Shown piece after piece: positions 24,284 to 33,147 of a stretch of DNA of 64,000 bases. Positions within the stretch are counted from its first letter, which is position 1. Every line of letters starts with the position of its first letter. The DNA comes from Mariniphaga sp964559175 (GTDB lineage Bacteria > Bacteroidota > Bacteroidia > Bacteroidales > Prolixibacteraceae), in contig CAZLGT010000001.1 in the NCBI GenBank assembly GCA_964559175.1, positions 124,001 through 188,000 of the forward strand, in the 5' to 3' direction. Under the pieces are notes generated by a model. That model ran no database searches. It was not told the DNA's origin and saw only the letters and a list, made by a program, of their open reading frames with translations. Made by a program: the position numbers and the translations under genes.

Positions 24284-27253
24284 ATGCAAATTCGATTCAA
24301 AACATTAACGCTGCTGCTGCTGTGTGCTGTTATCTGTCATATAAAACTTTATGCAGATGAACCTCCGTTGCACAGCGAGCCATCATTTTTGCGGCTGGTT
24401 AACGACCATTGGGTGAACCTGAAAATGGAGCAAATGACCCTCGACGAAAAAATTGCCCAGCTTATGATGGTTCCTGTCTATCCGCGGCAAAGCGAAAACA
24501 GCAAAACCAGCATGGTTGAAGTGATAAAAACGTTTAAGCCCGGCGGAATTCTGGTCATGCAGGGTAGTCCGGTGAAAACCGCCCGGTGGATAAACGAATT
24601 TCAGGAAAACTCATCTGTGCCCCTGCTTGTGGCGATTGATGGCGAATGGGGGATTTCCATGCGCATCGACAGTGTTGTGCAGTATCCTTATGCACAAGCC
24701 ATTGGCGCCATTCAGGATTCCACTTTTATTTACCAGATGGGCCGTGATTTTGGTCAGCAAATGAGGCAGATGGGCATTCACATGAACTTTGCCCCGGTGG
24801 CCGACGTAAGTACCAATCCGCAAAATCCGGTTATCAATTTTCGTTCGTTTGGTGAAGACAAAATCAATGTATCCCTAAAAGCAGGCTGGACGGCACTTGG
24901 CATGCAGGATGCCGGCGTGATTCCCGTAGCCAAACACTTTCCGGGGCATGGCGATACCGAAACCGATTCGCATCATGTTTTGCCACTTGTAAATCACCCC
25001 AAAGACCGCATCGATTATGTGGAGAGTTTTCCTTTCCGGTACCTGACTGAAATGGGAATTATGGGAATCATGTCGGCCCACCTGGAGGTGCCTGCACTCG
25101 ACGATTCGGGAACGCCTTCGTCACTATCAAAAAAGATGATTGATGGTTATTTGCGAAACGAAATCGGGTTCAAAGGGTTGGTTATAACTGATGCAATGAA
25201 TATGAAAGGCGTTCAAACTGAAAAAGGAAATGCCGAACTGGAAGCGCTGAAGGCCGGAAACGACATGCTGGAATTTGTTACAAACATTGGAAAAGCCATT
25301 GCTTCGGTAAAACAGGGTATTGCCAGCGGAGGAATTTCCATCGAAGAAATTGAAAACAAATGCCGGCGTGTACTGGCAGCAAAACGCTGGGCTGAATTGC
25401 ATATTTATCAGCCTGCCGATTTAAAAAACCTTACTGCGCGGCTGAATTCTCCTTATTTTGAAGTAACCAACCGGAAACTGATAAAAAATTCGCTAACCGT
25501 TTTGGCCAACCAGGATGTTTTGCCGGTTCAGGATTTGGGCAATCTGAAAATTGCCTCTGTAATGATTGGCGCCGGAAGTATTTCTCCTTTTCAGAAGATG
25601 CTTGAAAAATATACCAATGTAGATCATTTTTATCTGGATAAAAATGCATCGGCGCGCGAAATGGCCAGTTTGCGTACCAAATTGGATAACTACAATCTGG
25701 TGATTGCGGGTATTCAGGGAATCAATCTTTTCCCCTCTGGAAGATACGGAACCAGCGAAATGCAGCGAAATGCCCTGGCTGACTTTATCAGAGACAATAA
25801 CATTGTCGCTGTTTTTTTTGGGAATGCGTATGCATTAAAACACTTTGAAAACATTCACCGGGCAAAGGGGTTGATTGTAGCCTATCAAAACAATCCGTTA
25901 ACTCAGGAACTGGCAGCTCAACTGGTGTTTGGCGCTTTTGATGCAACCGGAAGATTGCCGGTTACCGTTGACAATCGTTTTAAGTTAGACAATGGCATGG
26001 ATGTTTCCGCAAATCAGTCGCTGGCCTACACCATCCCCGAAGAAATGGGATTCAATTCGGTCATACTGGGCAGAAAGATTGATTCCCTTGCCAATCTTGG
26101 AATTGAAAACCAGGCCTACCCGGGCTGTCAGGTGCTGATTGCCAAAGACGGAAATGTGATTTTTCATAAAAGTTATGGCTACCATACCTACGATAAAGAG
26201 CAGGAAGTGACCACTGAGAATGTTTACGACTGGGCTTCGCTGACCAAGGTCACGGGTCCGCTGCCGGCTCTGATGATGTTGTTTGACGAGGGGAAATTCG
26301 ATTTGGATGCACCGTTTCACACATACTGGCCGGCATTTTTGGGAACAGAAAGGGGAAGTTACCCGGTACGCGATTTTTTAACCCACCAGGCCCGCTTGCC
26401 GGCCTGGATTCCGTTCTGGCGAATGGGGTTGGACAGTGAAGGAAACCTGAGCCGGGAGGTATTCTCCCACCAGCCTTCCGATTTATTCCCTGTCCGGGTT
26501 TCAGAAGGATTATACCTGAATGGAAATTTCCGACAGGCCATCCTCGATACCATCCGAAATGCCAAATCGTTACCACGGAAAAGGTATGTTTATTCCTGCC
26601 TCAGCTTTCACCTTTATCCTGAAATAATTACCGGATTAGCCGGAATGCCTTACGAGCAGTACATAAAAAACAACTTTTACAAGCCGCTGGGCGCCGGAAG
26701 CATAACTTACAACGCCTATCAGCATTTTCCACTGGAGAATATCATTCCCACCGAAACCGACGATTTTTTCCGTAATGAAAAACTGAGGGGTTTTGTGCAC
26801 GACGAGGGTGCTGCTATGTTGGGCGGAGTGTCGGGAAACGCGGGTCTTTTTGGAACCACCAACGATTTGGCCAAGTTATTTCAAATGTACCTTCAAAAAG
26901 GATATTTTGGCGGCAAACGGTTTGTTTCAGAAGAAACAATCAACGAATTTATTCGCGTGCAGTTTCCCGACAATGACAACCGGCGGGGGCTGGGTTTTGA
27001 CAAACCACTGATTGACAACCATAAAAAAAGGCTGAAAGATGCCTATCCGGCGGTTAATGCAGGCAAAAACAGTTTCGGCCATACCGGTTATACGGGCACC
27101 TTGGCCTGGGCCGACCCCGATAGTGGTTTGCTTTTCATTTTCATGTCGAACCGGGTGCATCCTACCCGCGAAAATGCCAAGCTGTTCGATTTGAACATTC
27201 GTACAGCCATGCACCAATCCATTTATGACTGTTTGACCCCTGATGCAAAATAA
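24284..27253 (+). CDS. Beta-N-acetylhexosaminidase (GH3) fused to a beta-lactamase-type serine hydrolase
   Basis: Secreted 989-residue bifunctional protein. Signal peptide to ~residue 25. GH3 domain (~40-390) is NagZ-like: VAIDGEWGISMRID, KHFPGHGDTETDSHH (Asp-His loop typical of GH3 N-acetylglucosaminidases) and nucleophile region VITDAMNMKGV. A GH3 C-terminal domain follows (~400-560). The last ~390 residues are a class C beta-lactamase fold with SxxK as WASLTK and a late HTG in GHTGYTGT. The tyrosine motif reads YVYSCLSF, i.e. YSC where YSN or YSD is expected, which may impair catalysis. Such fusions in Bacteroidota are thought to attack peptidoglycan. GTG at 24278 is an alternative start. 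Confidence 0.93.
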   Translation: MQIRFKTLTLLLLCAVICHIKLYADEPPLHSEPSFLRLVNDHWVNLKMEQMTLDEKIAQLMMVPVYPRQSENSKTSMVEVIKTFKPGGILVMQGSPVKTARWINEFQENSSVPLLVAIDGEWGISMRIDSVVQYPYAQAIGAIQDSTFIYQMGRDFGQQMRQMGIHMNFAPVADVSTNPQNPVINFRSFGEDKINVSLKAGWTALGMQDAGVIPVAKHFPGHGDTETDSHHVLPLVNHPKDRIDYVESFPFRYLTEMGIMGIMSAHLEVPALDDSGTPSSLSKKMIDGYLRNEIGFKGLVITDAMNMKGVQTEKGNAELEALKAGNDMLEFVTNIGKAIASVKQGIASGGISIEEIENKCRRVLAAKRWAELHIYQPADLKNLTARLNSPYFEVTNRKLIKNSLTVLANQDVLPVQDLGNLKIASVMIGAGSISPFQKMLEKYTNVDHFYLDKNASAREMASLRTKLDNYNLVIAGIQGINLFPSGRYGTSEMQRNALADFIRDNNIVAVFFGNAYALKHFENIHRAKGLIVAYQNNPLTQELAAQLVFGAFDATGRLPVTVDNRFKLDNGMDVSANQSLAYTIPEEMGFNSVILGRKIDSLANLGIENQAYPGCQVLIAKDGNVIFHKSYGYHTYDKEQEVTTENVYDWASLTKVTGPLPALMMLFDEGKFDLDAPFHTYWPAFLGTERGSYPVRDFLTHQARLPAWIPFWRMGLDSEGNLSREVFSHQPSDLFPVRVSEGLYLNGNFRQAILDTIRNAKSLPRKRYVYSCLSFHLYPEIITGLAGMPYEQYIKNNFYKPLGAGSITYNAYQHFPLENIIPTETDDFFRNEKLRGFVHDEGAAMLGGVSGNAGLFGTTNDLAKLFQMYLQKGYFGGKRFVSEETINEFIRVQFPDNDNRRGLGFDKPLIDNHKKRLKDAYPAVNAGKNSFGHTGYTGTLAWADPDSGLLFIFMSNRVHPTRENAKLFDLNIRTAMHQSIYDCLTPDAK

Positions 27254-27506
27254 CCGGGGTTAAAAAAAGTTAATTATTCCTTCCTTTTCTCTTTGGGATA
27301 TTCGCGTTATGATTTGTTTGAGTGTTGAATGTTAGTTCGTTGTGTTCAAAAACATTTCTCCTTACTTCATCGTATAACGGGTTGAATATACTTATAAAAA
27401 GCAAGATGATACTTTTAAGTTCTTTATTTGATTATTAATTTTATATTTACAGGTTGAGACGTTCTTTTTAATATTTAAATAATAACAAAATAAAATTTTT
27501 AGCATT

Positions 27507-27761
27507 ATGGAGTCTAAAATCACTTTTAATGAGCTGCGGAAAATCAAAGACAGCTTACCTGACGGTTCCATCAGGAAAATTGCGCAAGAGTTTGAACTCA
27601 CCGAGGAAACCGTCAGAAATTATTTTGGAGGCGCAAATTATACCAACGGAGCAGCAGTAGGAATTCACATGGAACCGGGCCCAAATGGCGGCATAGTTCT
27701 TCTCGACGATACAAAAATCCTTGATCGCGCAAAAGAAATTCTTCATGAAGAAACAGTCTGA
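27507..27761 (+). CDS. Small HTH DNA-binding-like protein
   Basis: 84-residue protein, a type conserved in Bacteroidota but not characterised as far as I know. Residues ~12-45 form a plausible helix-turn-helix: LPDGSIRKIAQEFELTEETV, then RNYFGG. The C-terminal part holds a glycine-rich turn (MEPGPNGGIVLLDD) and a short helix (DRAKEILHEE). Monocistronic, with its own terminator 25 bp after the stop. A role as a small transcription or nucleoid factor is inference from the HTH alone. Confidence 0.75.
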   Translation: MESKITFNELRKIKDSLPDGSIRKIAQEFELTEETVRNYFGGANYTNGAAVGIHMEPGPNGGIVLLDDTKILDRAKEILHEETV

Positions 27762-27786
27762 ACCCAACGATTTTTTATAGAAATAT

Positions 27787-27823
27787 GAAAAACTGTCCTA
27801 TATTTATGGGGCAGTTTTTTTTA
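27787..27823 (+). terminator. Rho-independent terminator
   Basis: AACTGTCC (27791-27798) pairs with GGGCAGTT (27809-27816) with one G-U pair, followed by a run of T to 27822. It closes the small HTH gene. Confidence 0.8.
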
Positions 27824-27841
27824 AATCAAAATTGAATCAAA

Positions 27842-28639
27842 ATGAAGAAGTATTTCCTTTTCGTAATCACCGCAAGTGTATTTGCATTTTATTCGTGCCA
27901 GACCGAAAAGCCCTGGCAGCCACTTTTTAATGGTGAAAACCTCGAAAACTGGGACATGTACCTTGGTACTCCGCTCACAGGATTCGAAGATTTGGCTGAG
28001 GCCGCTACAACCGGCAAAGTGTTTACCGTAGTGGAAGAAAACGGAGAAAAGCTCATCCGGATTTCAGGCGAAGTAAATGGTTCGCTGGCTTCCCGCGACA
28101 CTTTTGCAAACTACCATCTGCAACTGGTTTATAAGTGGGGAACCGAAGTTTATACCAGCCGCAACAGCGGTTTGCTTTACCACAGCTTTGGCGATTTCGG
28201 CGAAGCACTTGGTACATGGATGGTAAACATCGAATGTCAGCTAATGCACGACCGCCTGGGCGACACCTACCTGATGAACAACACCTATTGCGAAACCGCA
28301 GTAAAAGAAACCGATGGCAGTTTTTATTATGCCAAAGATGGCGAAGTAAAACAGTTCAGTAAAGAACACAACGGGCCTCTGGTGAATAAGGCTTTTGATG
28401 CCGAAAATCCGTTGGGAGAATGGAATACCGTTGATTTGTATTGTGTTGGCCGTACTGCTGTGCATGTGGTAAACGGACAAGCCGTTATGGTGAACAACAA
28501 CACAGGAATTGTTGAAAACGGAGAAATTCTTCCGCTCACCGGTGGAAAAATCCAGCTGCAATCGGAAGGTGGCGAATTGTTTATCAAAACCATTCAGGTT
28601 AAACCGATAAAAGAAATTCCGGCAGAAATACTGCCCTAA
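27842..28639 (+). CDS. DUF1080 (3-keto-disaccharide hydrolase-type) lipoprotein
   Basis: Predicted secreted lipoprotein of 265 residues with leader and Cys at FYSC (residue ~19). The DUF1080 domain, a concanavalin-like jelly-roll, covers the rest: WQPLFNGENLENWDMYLG (~26-43) is the family opening, HLQLVYKWGTEVYTSRNSGL (~90-109) the middle strand pair, NTVDLYCVGRTAVHVVNG (~195-212) and GKIQLQSEGGELFIKTIQV (~235-253) the close. Relatives hydrolyse 3-keto-glucosides or bind glycans. Converges with a methyltransferase gene 10 bp away. A second DUF1080 gene is at 41.3 kb. Confidence 0.88.
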   Translation: MKKYFLFVITASVFAFYSCQTEKPWQPLFNGENLENWDMYLGTPLTGFEDLAEAATTGKVFTVVEENGEKLIRISGEVNGSLASRDTFANYHLQLVYKWGTEVYTSRNSGLLYHSFGDFGEALGTWMVNIECQLMHDRLGDTYLMNNTYCETAVKETDGSFYYAKDGEVKQFSKEHNGPLVNKAFDAENPLGEWNTVDLYCVGRTAVHVVNGQAVMVNNNTGIVENGEILPLTGGKIQLQSEGGELFIKTIQVKPIKEIPAEILP

Positions 28640-28649
28640 GGTAAGCAAC

Positions 28650-29393
28650 TCATTTTTTAATGCAGGTAACTATCAGCGGAAGATGTTTTCCTCCGTAAGT
28701 GCCTGCATTAAAGTTTGAAAACAGCTGGATGTCAGTGAATCCGGCATCGTTCAGCTGGCCGATTAAATCTTTGCTATTCAATGCCAGCAAGTGTGTCTCG
28801 TTGGTAATCATCCTGTTTTCTTTTTTGATGTACAGTTCAGTTTGAAAACGAACCAGTGAACTGTTTTCTTCAAAGGCATAGCGGCGAACAAACCGTATGT
28901 TTTCGGTTTCAATTAGTGGCAGTTCCGTAATCTGGTCTGAAAGGATGTAATCGTAGTTTAGTATTTGAAGTAAAAATTTGCCACGGGATTTTAGAATAGT
29001 TGAAACTCCCTCCAGCATTTGGGAAATGAGCTGCGCAGCAGGAAGATGCACCAGCGTGTTTCCGAAACACAAAACCAGGTCGAACTGTTGCGCCGGGAAA
29101 TCTTTTTTCAGATGCAGCATATCGCCCCTCTGAAACAGCAGAGATAGGTGAGTTTTTCTTGTTTTTGCCTCTCTCAGCAGGTTTTCGTTCAGGTCGATTC
29201 CGGTAACATGTGCTCCGTTTACCGCCAGTTGATAAGCCAGCTCACCAGTGGCACAACCAATGTCCAAAATGTGTTTGCCTGCCAAATCCCTGCTGTTTCG
29301 GATTACAAATTGCAATTGTGCCGGATTGAAGGGAAAAATTTCGGGATAGAGTTTTGATATGGAAGAGTAAAATTCGTTTTGGTTGTCCTTCAT
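28650..29393 (-). CDS. Class I SAM-dependent methyltransferase
   Basis: Cytosolic methyltransferase, 247 residues. Motif I GKHILDIGCATGELAYQL (~38-55), strand 2 HVTGIDLNENLLREA (~60-74), strand 4 FDLVLCFGNTLVHLP (~101-115) and RGKFLLQILNYDY (~140-152). A C-terminal beta extension (residues ~160-247) fits the Methyltransf_25 group. The gene starts 12 bp after the acyl-CoA synthetase stop and is probably cotranscribed with it. Substrate unknown. Confidence 0.85.
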   Translation of the reverse strand: MKDNQNEFYSSISKLYPEIFPFNPAQLQFVIRNSRDLAGKHILDIGCATGELAYQLAVNGAHVTGIDLNENLLREAKTRKTHLSLLFQRGDMLHLKKDFPAQQFDLVLCFGNTLVHLPAAQLISQMLEGVSTILKSRGKFLLQILNYDYILSDQITELPLIETENIRFVRRYAFEENSSLVRFQTELYIKKENRMITNETHLLALNSKDLIGQLNDAGFTDIQLFSNFNAGTYGGKHLPLIVTCIKK

Positions 29394-29405
29394 GGAATTT
29401 TTACA

Positions 29406-31469
29406 TTATTTCATTTTTTCAATTCTCACTCTCGCATCCACAGCCAGAATTTCTTTTTCGTTTCCCAGCAACGGGTTAATATCGAGTTCTTTAATTTCAG
29501 TTGCAAAGCGCAGCAGGCACGAAAGCCTCACAATAATTTCAGCAAATTGCGGAATATCCACCCCTGATTGCCGGCGATAGCCTTTCATTAGTTTGTAAGA
29601 TTTCAGCTGCCGGAGCATTGACATGGCTTCATCTAAAGAGAGAGGCGCCAATCCAGATGCTACATCCTTCAGCACTTCCACATAAATTCCGCCCAAACCG
29701 CAAAGCACAATATGCCCGAAATTTTCTTCGTAGGTAGCGCCCAGGAAAAGCTCCATTCCGGAGGCCATTTGCGCCACCAAAACTCCTTCCACCCCTTCCA
29801 TTTCGTTGAGGTGGTGAAATTCTTTCCGCACCTGGTCAACATTCCTGATGTTCAGAATTACTCCGCCCACATCGGTTTTGTGCAACGGGCCAACCACTTT
29901 CATTACCACCGGAAACCCGATATTCATGGCGGCGAGCATGGCTTCGGTTTCGGTTTTGGCCACAATTTCCTTAACCCGGGGAATGCCGGCGGCATCGAAC
30001 AACTGGTGGATTATTTCCGGGGGTTGATACCCGTCAGCAGTATTTTCAACAATTCTTCGGATGGCATTCACCTTTATCCCCTCCATAAAAATTTCCGAAG
30101 AAGCTGGTGGTGGTGTATGAATGACCTTGGTGAGCGCCCGGCCAAGCAAAACCTCATCGGGGAAGTTTACATTTCCATGCGAAAGAAAATAGGAAACATC
30201 TTCTTCTACATTGATGATGGATGGCAGAATGGGATAAACCGGTTTGCGGCAGGTTTTCATTTTTTGATCGAGCGTTTCGTACACATTGCGGATGGGGAAC
30301 AGTCCCGGACTGCCATAAATAACCGCCATGCCGTCCACATCGAAATCATTTTCGCAGGCATCCACAATTTCACCCAGTTGTTCTGCCGTTCCGGTAGCCA
30401 GAAAATCGATGGGGTTTTCTACCGAAGAGCCCGGGAAAAGTTTTTCCTTCAGGGCTTCCTTTGCAGGCGAATCGGGAATTTGCGGAATTTTCAGGCCGCC
30501 GTCTTCCAGTGCATCGGTGAGCATTACTCCCGGTCCACCGGCGTGTGTAATAATGGCCAGTTTCCGGCCTTTCAGTTCCTTGCACATAAACACATTGGCC
30601 ACGGTGGTCAGTTCCTCCCGGCCATAGCACCGCACAATACCTGCTTTTCTGAAAAGGGCTTCAACTGCAGCATCGGAACTGGTAAGCGCTCCTGTGTGCG
30701 ACGAGGCAGCACGGCTTCCTGCCTGCGAACTTCCTGCCTTGATGGCCGCAATTTTACATCCTTTTCTGATTAGTGAGGAGGCATGAATAAGCAGCTTGTC
30801 AGGGTTGTCGATATTTTCGATATAGAGAAGCTTCACCCGGGGACTTTCACCCGGAATATACGTTTCGTCGAGGTAGGCCAGTATGTCTTCCACACCGGTC
30901 TGGGCGCTATTGCCTACCGAAAACACATTGGCAAACCGCAGCCCCTTGGGAATTCCTGATTCCATAATAAAAACGGCAGTTGCACCGGAGCCCGAAATAA
31001 AATCGCAGCCGTGCGGAGTTAATGGTGGAACAGGGGTGGTAAAAACACTGGCATGATGAGGTGTCATCACACCAATGCAGTTGGGACCGATGAGGCAGCC
31101 GTTGTGCCGGTCAATTACCTCCACAATTTTTTGTTCCAGCTTTTTTCCTTCCTCATTCGTTTCGCCAAAACCGGCAGAAATGATGATAAATGCTTTGGTG
31201 TTTTTTTGTGAAGCCAAAACTTCAACAGCAGGCAAACAAAATTGTGCAGGAATGGCCAAAATAGCCAAATCGACCTCCGGCAGGTCCTCGACATTTAAAA
31301 AAGCAGGTATCCCCTGAATTTCTTTTTCTTTGGGGTTAACCACATACAATCGGCCTTTACAGGAATGTTCGATGAGGTTTTTTACAATTTTTCCTCCGGG
31401 CTTCATGGTGTTGTTTGAAGCCCCGATAACGACTATACTTTCCGGCCTGAACAGCTTTTTGTTTACCAT
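29406..31469 (-). CDS. ADP-forming acetate/acyl-CoA ligase, fused alpha-beta subunits
   Basis: Cytosolic nucleoside-diphosphate-forming acyl-CoA synthetase: acyl-CoA + ADP + Pi gives acid + CoA + ATP, a substrate-level phosphorylation step. The start at 31469 gives MVNKKLFRPESIVVIGASNN, the usual N-terminus; an ATG at 31490 is possible. 687 residues: CoA-binding domain (~8-130), succinyl-CoA-ligase-like flavodoxin domain (~150-290) with the phospho-His motif SSHTGALTSSDAA, a second one (~300-440), then an ATP-grasp domain (~470-687) with VVMKVVGPLHKTDVGGVILN. Divergent from the universal stress protein gene. Confidence 0.92.
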   Translation of the reverse strand: MVNKKLFRPESIVVIGASNNTMKPGGKIVKNLIEHSCKGRLYVVNPKEKEIQGIPAFLNVEDLPEVDLAILAIPAQFCLPAVEVLASQKNTKAFIIISAGFGETNEEGKKLEQKIVEVIDRHNGCLIGPNCIGVMTPHHASVFTTPVPPLTPHGCDFISGSGATAVFIMESGIPKGLRFANVFSVGNSAQTGVEDILAYLDETYIPGESPRVKLLYIENIDNPDKLLIHASSLIRKGCKIAAIKAGSSQAGSRAASSHTGALTSSDAAVEALFRKAGIVRCYGREELTTVANVFMCKELKGRKLAIITHAGGPGVMLTDALEDGGLKIPQIPDSPAKEALKEKLFPGSSVENPIDFLATGTAEQLGEIVDACENDFDVDGMAVIYGSPGLFPIRNVYETLDQKMKTCRKPVYPILPSIINVEEDVSYFLSHGNVNFPDEVLLGRALTKVIHTPPPASSEIFMEGIKVNAIRRIVENTADGYQPPEIIHQLFDAAGIPRVKEIVAKTETEAMLAAMNIGFPVVMKVVGPLHKTDVGGVILNIRNVDQVRKEFHHLNEMEGVEGVLVAQMASGMELFLGATYEENFGHIVLCGLGGIYVEVLKDVASGLAPLSLDEAMSMLRQLKSYKLMKGYRRQSGVDIPQFAEIIVRLSCLLRFATEIKELDINPLLGNEKEILAVDARVRIEKMK

Positions 31470-31587
31470 GCCATAACTTTTATTTGGCATAAATGTACAT
31501 ATTTTGAACACATCTATCCCTGACATTTTTCAACCCCTGTATTTTCTTAACTGCATGGATTTCTATATTTTTAGCCAAATTTCCATT

Positions 31588-32400
31588 ATGGACGAAAAGA
31601 AAGAACAAAAAATTGTTGTTTTTACAACCCTTTCTTCTTCCGATAAAAACCTTATTTTAACCGGAGTAACCCTCGCTAATGCATTTGGCAAAGAACTGTG
31701 CCTGACTTACCGGTTAAAGAAAAGTGAAGAAAAAAAACGACATATTTTCAAACGGAATCTGGTGGGATATGCCCTTTCGCTGAAAGAAGAAATTCCCGGA
31801 ATCAGAACTTCTGTTTTGGTTTTGCAGGAAAGGATGAGGGAGCTGCCTGAAATACTGGCCGATGAATACGAGGCTATCCTGTTTGTTGCCGACGCAGCAT
31901 CCTTCCCGAAGTTCTCAGGAGCTGTAACTGAAAGCCCGGTGCCTTTTCTCTTTGTCAACACCCGGGCGCCCCTGTCAACTTTCAAAAAAGTAGTTTTGCC
32001 TGTCGATTTGCGTAAAGAGACAAGCGATTCGGCACTTTGGTGCAGCTGGTTCGGTCGCTTCAAACAGTCGGAGATTGTGGTTGTTGCAGCAAGTGATAAA
32101 AGTCACGATTCCCAACGGCAGGTCGGGAAGAATGTGTTGTTCACCAAAAAACTGTTTCAGAGGTTTAACGTTGGGCATCACATTTTTAAGGGCAGTAAAT
32201 CCAGTTTGCAAAACAGTTTCGAAGCACTTGAATTTGCCCTTGCCGATAAGGCCGACATGCTGGTGCTGCTTGGCAGCTCGGTGATTACACCCCTCGACTG
32301 GCTGATTGGACTTCCTGAGCGTAAAATCATACGAAGTGCAGAAGAAATTCCTGTTTTGCTGGTAAACCCCAGGCGCGACAACTACGTTTTGTGCGATTGA
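31588..32400 (+). CDS. Universal-stress-protein-like, two-domain protein
   Basis: Cytosolic 270-residue protein with two Rossmann-like halves as in tandem UspA proteins (first ~1-135, second ~136-270). The start at 31588 is the first Met followed by a soluble sequence (DEKKEQKIVVFTTLSSSDKN). The second half has FKKVVLPVDLRKETSDSA and ends with the Usp-type block LVLLGSSVITPLDWLIG followed by EIPVLLVNPR. The ATP-binding glycine motif G2xG9xGS of Usp is only partly recognisable, so nucleotide binding is uncertain. Confidence 0.72.
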   Translation: MDEKKEQKIVVFTTLSSSDKNLILTGVTLANAFGKELCLTYRLKKSEEKKRHIFKRNLVGYALSLKEEIPGIRTSVLVLQERMRELPEILADEYEAILFVADAASFPKFSGAVTESPVPFLFVNTRAPLSTFKKVVLPVDLRKETSDSALWCSWFGRFKQSEIVVVAASDKSHDSQRQVGKNVLFTKKLFQRFNVGHHIFKGSKSSLQNSFEALEFALADKADMLVLLGSSVITPLDWLIGLPERKIIRSAEEIPVLLVNPRRDNYVLCD

Positions 32401-32494
32401 ATCTGACAATTAGGTTAACTGCTATTGGATGAAAACAAACGGTATTTTTATGCACAATTCCCCATGAAATTCATTAATACTTATGCAAATTTTC

Positions 32495-32523
32495 TAATTT
32501 TGATGTGGAGGACCAGGGGGTCC
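32495..32523 (+). promoter_or_regulatory. -7 box and leader hairpin before the UpxY-like gene
   Basis: TAATTTTG (32495-32502) is an exact TAnnTTTG match. A GC-rich hairpin, GGACC-AGGG-GGTCC (32510-32523), lies at or near the expected 5' end of the transcript, ahead of the ATG at 32544. It may influence stability or initiation; no terminator T-run follows it. Confidence 0.45.
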
Positions 32524-32543
32524 ATTTACAATTTGGGTTGAAC

Positions 32544-33077
32544 ATGACAAACAAATCGGCAAACGGGAAAGAATGGCGTGTAGTTTATACCAGATCGAGG
32601 GCAGAAAAGAAAGTGTATGCCGCGCTGATCGCTCAACACATTGATTGCTTTTTGCCGCTTCAAAGAAAACTGAGGCAATGGAAAGACCGGAAAAAGTGGG
32701 TTGAGATGCCGCTTATTTCCGGATATTGTTTTGTGAATATCGATAAGAGTGAATATGAAAAAGTGCTCCGGACCGATAATGTGGTGAGTTATGTGCGATT
32801 TGAATCGAAACCCGCCCGCATTCCTATAACCCAGATTGAATACCTGCGGCAGATGCTGAATCAGTCGGATTTTGAGGTGGAGGTATCGCGTGAAACATTC
32901 AAGCCGGGTAAGCTTGTGGAAATAATTAGCGGCCCAATGGTCGGACTGCGGGGCGAATTACTCGACTGCAGGGGTAAAAACCGGTTTGTTTTGCGCATTC
33001 ATCAAATCAACACTGTTTTTTCAGTGGAGGTTCCGGCAGATAAGCTGACTTTACTTCCCGTGGCAAAAGAAGTGTAA
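32544..33077 (+). CDS. NusG-like transcription antiterminator (UpxY/LoaP type)
   Basis: Specialised NusG paralogue of 177 residues that would ride on RNA polymerase and suppress termination. NGN domain at ~8-105: EWRVVYTRSRAEKKVYAAL, LPLQRKLRQWKDRKKWVEMP, ISGYCFVNI. KOW domain at ~125-170: FKPGKLVEIISGPMVGLRGE and NRFVLRIHQINTVFSVEVP. Start at ATG 32544 sits right before the fold; the earlier frame uses GTG. Homologues in Bacteroides lead capsule operons (established), but here the next gene is araA and no polysaccharide locus follows, so its target operon is elsewhere or lost. Confidence 0.92.
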   Translation: MTNKSANGKEWRVVYTRSRAEKKVYAALIAQHIDCFLPLQRKLRQWKDRKKWVEMPLISGYCFVNIDKSEYEKVLRTDNVVSYVRFESKPARIPITQIEYLRQMLNQSDFEVEVSRETFKPGKLVEIISGPMVGLRGELLDCRGKNRFVLRIHQINTVFSVEVPADKLTLLPVAKEV

Positions 33078-33147
33078 ATTTAAAATGTAACTTTTACTTT
33101 TTAAATATATTTTCTACCTTTAGCTAAAATTTAAAAAGAAATAAACC

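Noticed and set aside
29712..30773. 353-codon open frame on the plus strand
   Set aside because: Antisense shadow of the ADP-forming acyl-CoA synthetase, whose domains are continuous on the other strand.
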